Of a stretch of DNA of 64,000 nucleotides, positions 35,638 to 47,754 are shown one piece after another; position 1 is the stretch's first letter, and every line of letters starts with the position of its first letter. The stretch is from Lytechinus pictus (lineage: Eukaryota > Echinodermata > Echinoidea > Temnopleuroida > Toxopneustidae): the NCBI RefSeq assembly GCF_037042905.1, contig NC_087254.1:20299103-20363102 (forward strand), in the 5' to 3' direction. The notes beneath the pieces were generated by a model that saw only the letters and a program-made list of their open reading frames with translations, did no database searches and had not been told where the DNA came from. Both the position numbers and the translations under genes were made by a program.

Positions 35638-38600
35638 AACCACAGCAAGAAGGGTCAGTGCTACCAGGCCGTCTGGAGTTCTAGTCTCTAGAAGAAGTGG
35701 ATAGACTATAAGATGTTACATGGTTAACTCCACTCCATACGACAGGTGGTATCATTCTCTTCATTATAACCCCCTCTTCTTCGCAAGCAGACACGCAAAG
35801 TCATGGTGACTCTCATTAAAATATGTTGAAAGAAACCTGTTTGCATTTTGATTGTGATTCTCTATAGAAAGTCTGAAATTGATTTTAGTAAAGCAAGTTA
35901 TTTCAAAGTTTAATTTTGACTGACATATGATTGATTTTGGGGACATAGCATTGACTTGTAATTTCTTGCAACATCCCATACAGTTTTAACATTATGCTAC
36001 TTATAGTTAGAAAATTGATTCCACCATGTTTTAATTCGCTACACCATTTGTGAAAACCCGAAAATTTTCACTAAGATGACAAGAATATTAAAAAGTTGTG
36101 GATATAAAAAAAATGAGATTGTCAAGTCTATGCAAAACAACAAAATTGTTAAACATGCCAAGCAAGTCTAAAAGATATTACCGGTATATACAGAAAAGTT
36201 TCTTAATTATTGTGAACTAAAATGAAGGCTTATTCAGAAGTTTGAAAATAAGAGCATATACCAGGAATCATGATGTATTAGATGAGTCAGTGCTGAACAG
36301 GTAAATTGTTAAAAAAAATTGAAATGTATTGAAAATTTGATAATGGTTTTATGATTATGTTGATACATCGCAGTAACACAATTTGCCCAAAATGTTGATT
36401 ATGTAAAGTTAATCACTATTCATTGACCACAATTGATGCTCTATGTTGCTTTAAACCATGTTTAAACCAATTCGGGAATTTGTAAGTTGGTACCGAAATG
36501 CCCATGGACAAACAACGATGTAAAACTTTTATTTCCCTCTTCCTTGCTCCGTCTCACAGACTTGCAGCTCATAATGAACGTATGTTATGAATTTTCAGAC
36601 GTGATGTATCGTGTTATCAGCAGTATTTAGCTGGCGTTAATCAAATATCGACCAGCACTGATTCTGACACAAAGTTCTTAAAGTGACTTGTCGGTAAGAT
36701 AGTTGTCAAGTATATTTATGTACAGTGTATTGTTTTAGGATCACTTGTGACAATTTGCATGCACCTGGCCCAAATGCTGTTAAAGTTGATTGAATTAAAG
36801 TTTGAACCTTTATATAGGTAAATGTTAGGTGTAGATCAACACTGTCAAAGATACCCTTCCTGTGTGAATTTCGGCTTTTGTTTACCAGACTTGATAAACT
36901 GGTAATAAAGCAAAATAAAATATTATTTTTATTCAACAAGATGGCAAAGAATGACTTATAATGGTACTATAAGACCAAATGGCATTAAGATTAAGTTGAA
37001 AGTAAACCAAATTGTTTGATGCTATGATAGGCTTATCTTGGACATACTTTCACCAAATATTTAATTGCACACACCACTGAAATGCTAAATTTTGCCATCC
37101 ACTTGCAGTATTCTGGAAAAAAAATCTACTAAGGATTTATTTAAATAAGTTAAATATTCCTATCTTTTTCTTTGCATTTCTTGAAAAATAAATCAATTGA
37201 GATTATTCCATGATTGAAGTAATCTTCACAGGGTAAATACATGGACAGCACGGTATTCTGAAAATATAAACTTTTACATTTAAAGTTAAAACCAGACTTA
37301 ATTTGGTTCTGTGAGAATTACTTATCAAATACTAACCATGATAGCAGCTTGTTATAAAGCTAAACTGCGATATCTGTTCAACATGTAGGCAGATTGAAAG
37401 TGATTGTTAAAGCAGATACGATCCAGTAGCGCCATCTCGAGTCCTCAACTACTCATACCTGGCCAGTTTCCTGACCAATCATGCGAGTGTATATAGACCC
37501 ACTTGAATGGTAACAAGCTAATTAACTACTCAATACATTTATACCGCAACAATTGTGTTACCAAGTAGCAAAACAATTACTTTTCCTCTCAAAACATTTT
37601 AGTTTCTCTATACAAATACAATTATAGGTCAATTTTTTCTCTGTAGTATTAGTAGATATCTGAAAACATATATTTTAAGACTATGTATTTTAGCACACAG
37701 TCAATGAGAGGCCATACACAGTTCACCCCCCTTCAAGAATGAGGAATGATTGATTTTATTACCAAAATAATGGCAACATGTAAGTCAAAACCAAGACGTA
37801 GAGTGTCGGATGATGAGAGAGTAGAGTACCCCCCCCCCCCCCCTGGGTGTCATCACAGTCAGAGATGATAGCAGTTGATTACATACATCCAGGTTATGGG
37901 GGGGGGGTAGAAAAAGTACTTCTAGTTAAATTCCATTAACTTAATGGAAGTCATGGGTGCTAGTATTACTTGGCACACCGTAATACTATATAGAGTACAT
38001 ATAGCCATGCACACCGTAATACTATATAGAGTACATATAGCCATGTTGTCAAAATATACAGATATGTTGGGAACCATTGCTTTGTGTTGATTATGTTTTC
38101 AGTATCTATTATCAATGAAGATGGAAATTAATATACTACCATCATCTTTAATTCCAGGTATGCATATATATGTAATGTATTTATTTAAGACTGTCTGGTC
38201 ACAGATGCATGGCTCTAGCAAGAAAATCAAGTGGAGCAAAACCACAGCTCAACATTATGTCAACTGTCACTTATTAGGTGTGTCTGTCACTGTGTCAAGT
38301 CAATGATTGTCTGTAACTAATATTGAATCATTTATTCATTGCAGAGATGCCTGTCTTATGATCAGGATTTCATATTTGTTACTTCAGATATTGGTTTTTG
38401 GATTGAGACGATATCTATAGGTTATTTTCTTAAAAGCATGAACAAGTGGGACATAGAATTATCCTATTCCAAACAATTAGGGGTAATCCAAATACCTGCT
38501 TTATTATTGTTATTTTTTATATCTACAACTCTTTCATATACACAATACACATGTTTTCTATGAATGCTTGTGAAATAATGGTTCAGTACTATACTTGATT

Positions 38601-38729
38601 ACTGAGCATAATTGGATGCACTGTACCTATAAAACTCATTCACTCTCATGAGTATGAATACAGTATGTGAATACTTGAGGAATTATATTTGCACATTAAG
38701 AGTATTACATGTACGTGTAAGTATTCTTA
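35638..38729. other. Intergenic region between TMEM220 and UBE2I, part 1; no gene recognised
   Basis: A+T-rich sequence without convincing coding exons. It holds C and G tracts near 37830 and 37898 and the short tandem duplication listed separately. The frames at 36706-36939, 38115-38306 and 38339-38563 match nothing known. Confidence 0.5.
37974..38044. repeat. Direct duplication of about 36 bases
   Basis: CACACCGTAATACTATATAG followed by AGTACATATAGCCATG occurs twice in perfect tandem. This is a short recent duplication. Confidence 0.9.
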
Positions 38730-39340
38730 AAGGTCAAGTCCACCCCAGAAAAATGTTGACTGGAATAAAAAGAGAAAAATCAAACTAGCATAACGCTGAA
38801 AATTTCATCAAAATCGGATGTTAAATAAGAAAGTTATGTCATTTTAAATTTTCGCTTATTTTTCACAAAACAGTGATATGCACAACTCGGTGACATGTAA
38901 ATGAGAGAGTCGATGATGTCCTTCACTCACTATTTCTTTTGTTTCTTATTGTTTGAATTATACAGTATTTTATTTTTTACAGATTTGACAATAAGGACCA
39001 ACTTGACTGAAACATATAGTATTAAATAAAGTTAATTCCACATGTTCAGGGAGGAATTAATTGTTGTTTCACTTGACAATGAGGAGAAAATTCGAATATT
39101 TCATATTTCATATAATAAAATACAAAAGAAATAGTGAGTGGATGACGTCATCAGTCTCCTGATTTGCATACCGACCAGGATGTGCATATAACTGTTTTGT
39201 GAAATTAAGTGAAACTTTAAAATGTCATAACTTTCTTATTTTACGTCCGATTTTGATGAAATTTTCAATGTTATGCTTGTTGGATTTTTCTCTTTTTATT
39301 CTCATCAACTTTTTGTTGGGGTGGACTTGTCCTTTAAATT
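38730..39340. mobile_element. Foldback element family A, copy 2
   Basis: It begins AAAGGTCAAGTCCACCCC near 38730 and ends GGGGTGGACTTGTCCTTTAA near 39338. Long internal inverted pairs are visible: ATTTCATCAAAATCGGATG against TCCGATTTTGATGAAATTTT, and AAGAAAGTTATGTCATTTTA against AAAATGTCATAACTTTCTTA. TGACGTCA is at 39143-39150. This copy is uninterrupted and shows the sequence that was split by the nested MITE in copy 1. Confidence 0.88.
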
Positions 39341-42300
39341 TATGTTCTGGAGAACAGCATGCCTTTGTGTGGGTATTATGTAATTCACTTGGTATTGTTT
39401 AAACCTTAAAGAAAAAGATCAAAAATATTAATTTAGGTAATCCAACGTTGTCAATAAATGTATTTTGACTTGTGTTCATAATGATTTTATGAAAAAACTA
39501 AAATGATGAATACTGTACATGACATAGTTTCAAAGCACTATCAGCCCCAAACTGGTTGCTACTTGACTACAAAAAATACTACTTGATTATTATTTTTTTA
39601 ATGGGTTTTATGTGGTACCTGCACAGGTGTAATTATGTTTCATGTATGGTCATTGTGATAGGATGAATGTGATGCTGATATATGATAAGATGTTTTTTTA
39701 AACTAATGAAGATGAACACGAGGGCTGGTCCCTTTTTCGTTTGATTTATTATTTGCAAACGGTGGAGTCAAGCTTGTGGCTGTGAAGTTGGTTGTAAAAT
39801 TTGTATTTATTATGAGAGAGTGGTTTATTATCAAAATATGGTTGATTACAGTGGCACCTGTGACCCGGAGGAGACAAAGCATTGGAGGGGCACAACATTG
39901 TTCACAAACAATACAGTGCCCCTCCAATCATTGTCTCCTCCGGGTCACGGTCCGCCACTGGTTGATTATATTCATAATTGCATTTATTATAAAATGCAAT
40001 TAATTTTCTTTTATTCAAAAGGGTACAGAACAGTGAAAGTATCATTTAAAAAAGCTTGAATAAGTTTGGCTTTGATTTATTTTGAATTTATAATTTGAAA
40101 AGGTCGAAGAAATATGAACTTTGTGATTTCAACCATTGCTACTCTATTCTCATCCATCCAAAGCTCCCTTTTCTCTCTCTCCCCCTCTCTCACTCTGTCA
40201 CACACCATTTTTACACCCCACCTGCTCACTCTTTCTTTTTCTCGTAGATTCAGAATTGATAAATATCTATTTTCACTTTGTTACATGAAGGTACACTGAA
40301 GGGTTTATTTATTTTATTTATTGTCATTTTTGTAGAATGAAAATTATAATGAGTTACTGATTATTCTGATTATACATGTATATTTACTTAGTAATATTAC
40401 AGGCCAATGGGAAGTATTACATGTTTTCATGATTGATAATCACACAGTAATTGAAATATATCTATACAGTATGCGTATGAGCAGTACAATGAATGATCTA
40501 TTACCAAAGTAATTTTTTTTTCAGGATTTGTTCAAATCCCACCTTGGCATGATCATTATTTGGCAAGATGTCATTTGACAATTTGCTTCTCTCCACCCAG
40601 GTGTTGAATGGTGACTTAGTAGGATAAGGAAAGTGTGTAGTGTTCTTAGTAATTTAAGTTCTCTCTTGTTTGAATCTTCCCCTAGGAAGTAGGCTCACAG
40701 CTTCAATATATGCATGGCTGTATGCAAAGGAGGAGGGGGGGGGGTGGGTAGTACCCCCCCCCCCCGGAAATTTTGAAAACTTACATTTTTTACTGATTAT
40801 TTAAAAAAAAAAACTATGTACAAAATCCTTCAATTTCACTTCACAAAATGCAAACGTGCCCCAATAAAAGCTTGGTCGCTTCTCTTCCTCGTTTTCGATT
40901 TTTTTTTTCCTCAAAAAATTTTACACGTCCTAACCCCCCCCCCTCCAAAAAAAAAAATAGTATTGAAAATAATTTCTGTGTATAGCCATGAATATGTGAA
41001 AGCAATTAAGTCAGAGCTTGATGAACAGGGTAATGATACAGCACTTAGAATAATAATCCTTGGGAGCATTTCGTCAACATTTTTTGTCCGATTGATTTTG
41101 ATTAGCTGAGAAGCAATGTTGCTATGATCAATGTTGGATAAAACAGGTTTGTTCAATTCATTGAGTATTATAAAATGTTGATTATTGTGATTATTATTTT
41201 CATGCATTAAAAAAATAATTATGATTACAATTGACAAATGATATATAAAGGAAGTTAATGGCAATTGATTGTACTGCCATAACATTATATCCATTTGTTG
41301 GAGATTTTTTAGAATAATGGGATGGTTTTCATCAGTGTCAAAAATATGTTCTATTAAAAGATTTTTATTGTCATTTCGATTTTGATGATTTTATTATTTT
41401 TGTGCCATTATTGTATCAGTGCAAGCAAGAGGACTCATTAAAAATAATGTAAATAGTACAGAATGTCTTACTCATTATTACTCTTTATCAGAGTCTTAAG
41501 TATGGTGCTCCGGGAAAACTTGTTGAGTAGTGTCAAACAGCTTCATGGACTTATCAAACCTCTCAGAAATGTATTTTGTTACTAGGGGGAAAAATGCAAC
41601 TACAGCAGTCCAAATATGATAGTTTGTGCACATTATTAGTTAATATATTTTTGTTCAATTTATCAATTACTGCACAACCTTCCCTGCCACCCTTGAAGGT
41701 TGTGTAATATTTTCATATACAACACACAAAATCTCTAAGGAGAATTTCTACTTTTTATTCTCCTAACCCTCGTCTCCTCCTTCCTCTTCTTGTTCTTGTT
41801 CGTCTTCTTCTTCTCCTTCTTTTCTGCAGACCTCACTCCGATCAAGTGGCGCCTGAGGTAATTTTCCGTTTGTCCCCTGCCCCTTTCTTTTCTGCCCTCT
41901 TTTGTTTATTCCTCTGATCCTTTCTTATCTTTGCTCTCTACCTTGGCAAGATGTGGCATATTGTGTAAAATTTATGAAAGGCTGTGAGCGACGCGAGCGC
42001 AAGCAAAGAATTTGACATTTTTCTTAAAAAAAAAATCAAATTTGATAGATTTTGACATAACTTTCAGAAAATAATATATTTCACCCATCTCTCTTTTTCT
42101 TACCTTTTTCTTTTCTTAGTCGTAATTGTTTTTTTTTGTTTAGGGAGGGGGGGGGGGAGAGCCATCTGTACACCCCGGTGTACACCAGTGCTTTTTAATT
42201 TTCTCCATTATTTCCCCCTCTCCTTCTTTAGTTACTATTTTTTTCGATTTTTTTTTCTTTCCATTCTTCCTTTTATTAGATTAATTAGATATATTAATGT

Positions 42301-43000
42301 AAACAAACATTTTTTAAAACAAAATGTATGCGAACATTATATGCATGTAGTTATAACTTCGTATAAATACAATGTAGTAACATATTTCATTTCGTCCTCG
42401 CTTCTTCTCCTTCGCCTCCCTCTTCCCAAAATGTCAAAATACTAGTACATGCGAAATAGTGTTCCTGGATTAAAATGCGAAATCAGCTATTGCGCCCTCT
42501 TTCGTTAATCAATCTTGGTTTAGTCAAATCACGTGACCTTCGCTCATTTCACGACTTCACGTTCATTTTTTATTTTTCATTTTTGTACGACTATTGCATG
42601 TCTGCGCGGTCTAGGCCCTACTCGTATATTGCACGTCTATTTACTGTGCTTTTGCGCTTGCATGCTGCTGTGCGTATTTCGCGATCGTAAACTGAATTTG
42701 CGCTTGAGGCCAGGATCTCCGTTGCTTTTGTGAATGAATGAGATCTCATCTTTTTGCCGAGTCGTCGAGATACCCGGATTTCTTTTCATCTCGCCGAATA
42801 ACAGTTTACATGCCCACGACTTTGTCGTGAATTGCAACCTTTTAACGTTAGGGTGAGTAAATCGTAGTCTATCAACACACATTTGAATGACATTCTGACA
42901 AAATGCACTGCACTGCCACTGGCACACACCACAGTGCAGTGCATGCAGAGCAGACTGCACAGCATGCAGCAGTGCCAGCCATAGTCATAGACCAAAACTA
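39341..43000. other. Intergenic region between TMEM220 and UBE2I, part 2; small hairpin and low-complexity tracts
   Basis: Besides the 39853-39955 hairpin this stretch has C/G tracts (40735-40765, 40935, 42146) and a TC-rich segment (41765-41825). A less A+T-rich segment at 42480-42800 could be regulatory. No exon could be tied to a gene; a short GT/AG-bounded segment at about 41831-41857 is too weak to call. Confidence 0.4.
39853..39955. repeat. Short hairpin element
   Basis: The left arm GTGACCCGGAGGAGACAAAG...GGAGGGGCAC pairs with the right arm GTGCCCCTCC...TCTCCTCCGGGTCAC. Arms are about 33 bases, with one or two mismatches, around a loop of about 25-35 bases. Confidence 0.88.
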
Positions 43001-43003
43001 AAA

Positions 43004-43484
43004 CAAGCTTCGGTCTCCAGGTCTCTGTTAATTTTGTTATGTTGGTTGTTCAGCTGAACTCCGTTGGCTTCACTCACCAAATACAGAGACCGAAGTTTTA
43101 GCGCGATCTGTACAGGGGACTCAATGGCAATATGTTTATGTACTTAAGTCAAGATCGGATAAAACGGGGAAGTGAATTTGCGCGACAGCCGAGGTAAGTC
43201 ACTGACACTGTTTTTGTTCCTTTTAACTTGATTTTTCTCCGTTTTTTGGCAATTAATGCCAAGAGGGAATATTAATTTGCATTTTGGTCGCGTTAATTTT
43301 CAAAATTTTTATTCATTAAAGACAAAAATTGAAGAGCCCCGACGGGGGGATTTTGCATTGCAAGTCCCCTAATCAATGGTGGTGGCTGCACGCTAGCGAG
43401 CCGTCTGTGTATGAGGAGAAATTAAAAAAATAAAAAAGTTAAAAAAACTCCTCGAAACCGACGGCTGCCAGCTGTCTATGCCAG
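43004..43484. mobile_element. Repeat family D, longest copy
   Basis: It reads AAGCTTCGGTCTCC, TTGTTATGTTGGTTGTTCAG, ACTCCGTTGGCTTCACTCAC, CAGAGACCGAAG, then GCGCGACAGCCGAGGTAAGT, CGAGCCGTCTGTGTATGAGG, and ends CGACGGCTGCCAGCTGTC. It is inverted relative to the 16030-16434 copy. GAGGTAAGT inside it is a strong splice-donor-like sequence. No open frame found. Confidence 0.7.
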
Positions 43485-43550
43485 CCAGTGCAGTGGCACT
43501 GCATCTTTTTTCCTTTTCATTCAAGTTTCATTATCCACTCACACGTATTT

Positions 43551-44858
43551 AGCCAGGCGGCTTCTAACAAGTTAGAGAGTAAAAATCATTTACTAACGTA
43601 AGGTCACTCTCATACGAAGCCAGGGCTTCCGTCATATACTTTTGCGTGTACCACCAGAAAACCTGAAACTTTCGCCCCCGAGATTTCTACTTTCTTTCTA
43701 AAAGATCTAGCCCTAAATCATGTATGGTTGGAACTACCCCTTATCGACCACCTAATCTTCTCAGCATCGTATCTGCAAAAATATTCATCAATTTTACCCA
43801 GTTTTAGTCCCATTTGTGCAGAAAATTGAGAAGATCAGATTCCCATGTTTCGCTCGGCGACTCCGATTCAATCCGCGTATATATCGACGAACAATGAATA
43901 CGACGATTTTACATTTGCTCATTTGCACCCGTCTTTTGAAACCGACCACCCGCGATACACTAAGTTTACGGCCGATTCTTGTAAATATTTTTACTCTTCC
44001 AAATCAGTTCTATGATGTCAACATGCTAAATGATCGTCTCACTACTTCCGCTGCGAGCTCCGCGCCGGCACATGATTCGACGATTGACGACGGATATTTG
44101 TTCTAAAGCCGTTTCCTATCGGATTTCTTGGTTTTTCAGCGGGAATTGGGTCTGGTCAATACAATTTTGATTAATTCTACTAAATTTTTACTTTTTGTTG
44201 CTTCTTTTTTTCTCGTAAAATCGATTCTTACCGTTTCTATGGACACTGCGCCTACTCTCCCGCGCGTATCGTTTGTAATACGCAATAATTTTATCGCGCG
44301 CAAGGTGGTCGGTTTCAAAAGAGGTGGTCGATATGTGGTAGTCTCACCATACATGGGATACAACTTCATTTCTACGCTATGGATTTTATTTTTAGACAAG
44401 AATTCATCAAAAAAAAATGAGAAAAATATCATGAATAGACGGAAGAGACTTGCCCGATGTTTACGCCGCCATCTTGTTTTCTATTTATTGTTCTTCACCC
44501 ATGATACGGACGCTTGCGTCGCGTAACGTTGGGGAAGAACAATAGAAAACAAGATCATGAAGATGGCGGCGTAAACATCGGGCAAGTCTCTTCCGTCTAT
44601 TCATGATATTTTTCTCATTTTTTTTGGATGAATTCTTGTCTAAAAATAAAATCCATAGCGTAGAAATGTCGGAAATGAAGTTGTATCCCATGTACATGAT
44701 TTAGGGCTAGATCTTTTAGAAAGAAAGTAGAAATCTCGGGGGCGAAAGTTTCAGGGTTTTTGGTGGTACACGCAAAAGTATATGACGGAAGCCCTGGCTT
44801 CGTATGAGAGTGACCTAACGTTAGTAAATGATTTTTACTCTCTAGAAGCCGCCTGGCT
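43551..44858. mobile_element. Complex foldback element with nested inverted repeats
   Basis: The outer arms (43551-43728 and 44692-44858) are reverse complements: AGCCAGGCGGCTTCT against AGAAGCCGCCTGGCT, and AGATCTAGCCCTAAATCATG against CATGATTTAGGGCTAGATCT. An inner inverted repeat spans 44352-44692, with arms meeting near 44525 (GACGGAAGAGACTTGCCCGA against TCGGGCAAGTCTCTTCCGTC). A third inverted pair involves TTTGAAACCGACCACC (43935) and GGTGGTCGGTTTCAAA (44304). Open frames at 43816-44106, 44128-44526 and 44136-44432 fall within these arms and are not taken as genes. Confidence 0.85.
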
Positions 44859-45137
44859 ACACGTATTGCGGGGTTTTTTTTTTTACTATACTAATACTAA
44901 CCTTGCACAACCAACGCAATGGTTTTTTGAGTTGTCCTTTAGACTTTTTAGTGCTTTAGCCTTTACCTTTACCCGAGTCGAGATTCTGGAAGAATGCTGA
45001 TGATCCCAGGCCCAGCACAGCAGTCGTGCTTCCACTGAAGTTCCAATTCAAGTCCTTCATCCTTCTTGTTAGTTAGGTATCTTCATAGGCTAGCAGTCTA
45101 GCTTGGAAATCTACACCGTCCTCGACATTAGTATGGT

Positions 45138-45790
45138 TTATTCATCATAGGGTGAGCAGTACCGCTGGTCAGCCCACACCTTGTCTAGCCTTATTTTAAA
45201 ACTGTTCACCGTCTGAGCTGTGAGTGTGAGTGTGACAACCTCTTGGGGCAGCGAATTCCAGTCATTTATGACACGCTGGCTGAACAGTAGAGGCGCACGG
45301 CCAATATTGGAGACTGTCTCCAATGTGGGAGATTATCTTCCATATCAGAGACTTTTGTAAAGAATTTGGGTATCCAATTTCAGAGACAGTCTCCAGTTTT
45401 GGAGTCCAATTTCCTTTGTTTACATTTGCTGCCAAAGGATTACCTTGGCGGCAAATAAAAATGTGATAAGCAGATTCCTCATGAAAAATTACCCCTTTTC
45501 ACCGTCTACTTTAAAAATTCACCGTCTTCTTTTATTTTGATAAGGAATTTTGTTGTCAATCACATACAAAACAAATGGGCTTCTGACCTCAGTGAGACAA
45601 AATTTTGGGTGGAAAAAATCATACTTTTGTTGGTGTTGTTTCTTTTGTCCTTTTGCAAAGCAAGTCTCCAATGTGGGAGATTGTCTCCCCTATTGGAGAG
45701 AGTCTCCCATATTGGCCGTGCGCCTCTACTGCTGAATACATCTTGTCTGATCTTAGTCGCTTCATAACGCGAATAATGTTAGCCAAAACT
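45138..45790 (-). pseudogene. LINE (non-LTR retrotransposon) reverse transcriptase C-terminal remnant, interrupted
   Basis: On the minus strand, 45290-45138 reads LFSQRVINDWNSLPQEVV and NSFKIRLDKVW, the motif typical of the C-terminal end of many non-LTR retrotransposon ORF2 proteins. The preceding coding piece (RLRSDKMYSA-like) lies at about 45790-45735, beyond a 440-base insertion of repeat family E. The element is heavily 5' truncated and inactive. Confidence 0.75.
45291..45733. mobile_element. Repeat family E, uninterrupted copy with TIRs
   Basis: The ends are inverted: GTAGAGGCGCACGGCCAATA at 45291 and TATTGGCCGTGCGCCTCTAC at 45733, a near-perfect TIR of about 27 bases. The interior carries repeated GGAGA/CTCTC motifs (AGACTGTCTCCAATGTGGGA, AGAATTTGGGTATCCAATTT), TTGGCGGCAAATAAAAATGT and TGGGCTTCTGACCTCAGTGA. 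It is inserted in a LINE remnant. It serves as the unsplit reference for the copy at 24058-27110. Confidence 0.85.
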
Positions 45791-46235
45791 CATTCCGCTA
45801 CTCACCAGGGCTTTTTCTGGTGATAAGATTCCATTTTCAATTTTACAAATATTTTTCTATATAAAAACCACATAAAGAGCAAAATCGCTTACCTCGGCCT
45901 GAAAAGTTGCTTCGCATGTCTCTTCCACGGAAATAAAAGGAAGGCCATTGGTGGCGATAATTTAATTCACAACCTTCATTCAGCTTGTCGGTATTTTAAA
46001 AAACTAGATTCTTGATTCATTGTAATTTGTATGCGCCAAGGTATGCACAATTCCCATGCACCCAAGGGTTCATTACATTCGTCGAGCACAGAAAAATCAA
46101 GCCATAAAAGTTGTGTGTTGTGGACACCAGAAGTGGGATCCCAGCACGCGCGACCCACTAGTTAAAAATCCACTGCCAAACGTGGTTCATGGTGCGAGGT
46201 TAGTATACTTATACTAACCTCGCAATACGTGTTAG

Positions 46236-47750
46236 TGATTCCCATGATTGTTTGATAAAATATAGACACCAATAGATGCAATAACTTAAATAACATACTT
46301 TTCATATAATTTTTGCTGACGATAATACTTTTTGGAAAACATTCAAAGCGATGACAAATTAAACCAAAAAAAAAGAAAATTCTACGTACCTTGAACGAAG
46401 CCCGCAGTGCTACCGTTCGTTTGTCAATAAATGTTCCACCAAAATCTTTACAGTAAAAAGACGACACTTTGCCGACTTCGCGTAACGCTTTGCTTCGATT
46501 TATGTGTAAAATAATTTTTGTGCCTAGTCTTTCCCTTGTAGTGTCTTTGGTATGAAGATAAATCGCGTGCCCTCTTTAGCTAATTAGACAAAAAATTGGG
46601 GAGATGGAAGCAATGTCCGCATTTTGTCAACGAGAAGAAAAATCAATGCTTAAATGACGCTATTTGAGGGATATTCAATCATATTAGGGGGAATTGACTT
46701 CACATCGTTCGGTAAGTTTCGTAGAAGTACTGGATTTGATTAAATTTCTTCTTAAATTCGCGGGAGTTTGTTGCAATTTTGCATGCGCCGTGCCTTCAAT
46801 TTTCCTATACACGGCGGCAGGAATGCACCCATGGGTATTCGTTATCATTCATCATGTCTTTTTTGTTTTCAGAATAAGCACTTGGTGACGTGGGAAATTT
46901 TATCAATTGGAAAAGGGTTTTTTTTTTGCCTTTTTGTTTTGGTCTGAAATTAAAAAATGAGGATTTCTATCGGGTCCTTGACCATGTTGACCTTGTCTGA
47001 CAGTGAGAGTTGTCGGCTTGTGATGTCATTGTCCGAGCAGGTCTTAATGGCTGCAGTTTTGCACTGGCTGATTTACATGTAACCCAGTTTGCCGGGCGCC
47101 CTGAACATTGATCACCATAAATTACATTTTTCGCGAGGCGAGGCAGGGCTATACATTGTAGATCTACATCAAAACAACCCCAAAATTAAAAAGAAATTGG
47201 TAATCATGCACTCAACTCAATTCTACCAATGTTTGCCGATGTGACATAGTCTCTATCAAATATTCAGGAGCTTGACCCGAAAAAATATGGAAAATAGTAC
47301 AGCATCCGTTCTCTCATATTGAAAATTGCACACGAAATGTCAAACTGGTACCGGTGGGCGCATGCATGAATTCAAACTGATGTTCGCGAACAAAAGATCT
47401 TCCTCGCGGCAGTTCACCGGTTTGCTTGTATGATTCAGTCTCTATCAAAATTACGAAAATTTGATATAGATCTGAATGGGATGATCACTAGCAATTTAAT
47501 ATTCAAATGCTCATTTACTTTTTCTTCATAAACTTTATCTGTTCCAAGGGTTTCATTCTCTTGGAAAATTATACTGTGTATTTTGGTGTACAAAGACCTA
47601 TTTTTATTTGGATGGCAGATTTTGCTGTACTTTACCCCATCAGATAAAATGTGTCAAGTAGCCATTTGTACATGTGTACATGTATGCATTCTTTACACAG
47701 ATGAACATGACAATGAATTGGTAATGCTGTTCCTTACCAGCTCCAACTAG
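46236..47750. other. Upstream region of UBE2I; no repeat or gene recognised
   Basis: Mostly unique-looking sequence. Because the first UBE2I coding exon follows a splice acceptor, a noncoding exon and the promoter are expected upstream, possibly in this interval. The frame at 46694-46888 is unrecognised. Confidence 0.4.
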
Positions 47751-47754
47751 GTTG

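Larger units (their letters stand above)
44859..46235. mobile_element. Composite repeat region with ACACGTATTGCG ends
   Basis: The left end is ACACGTATTGCGGGGTTTTT then CTATACTAATACTAACCTT; the right end, near 46190-46232, is GAGGTTAGTATACTTATACT then AACCTCGCAATACGTGT. They form a degenerate inverted repeat of about 45 bases. Inside are a LINE remnant, the family E insertion within it, and sequence of unknown nature (45800-46190). Boundaries are approximate. Confidence 0.45.

Noticed and set aside
41825-41865. Short candidate exon after a TC-rich tract (CTGCAG ... GAGGTAATT)
   Set aside because: GT/AG-like bounds, but only about 30 bases and no homology; it could be a noncoding UBE2I exon or chance, not enough to call.
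42903-42976. CAGTGCAGTGCATGCAG-rich stretch as a regulatory array
   Set aside because: Similar words adjoin other family D fragments (near 23750 and 43490), so it is more likely part of that repeat.
43816-44526. Frames of 96-132 codons near 44 kb
   Set aside because: They lie within a foldback element and mirror each other across its arms; no recognisable domain.
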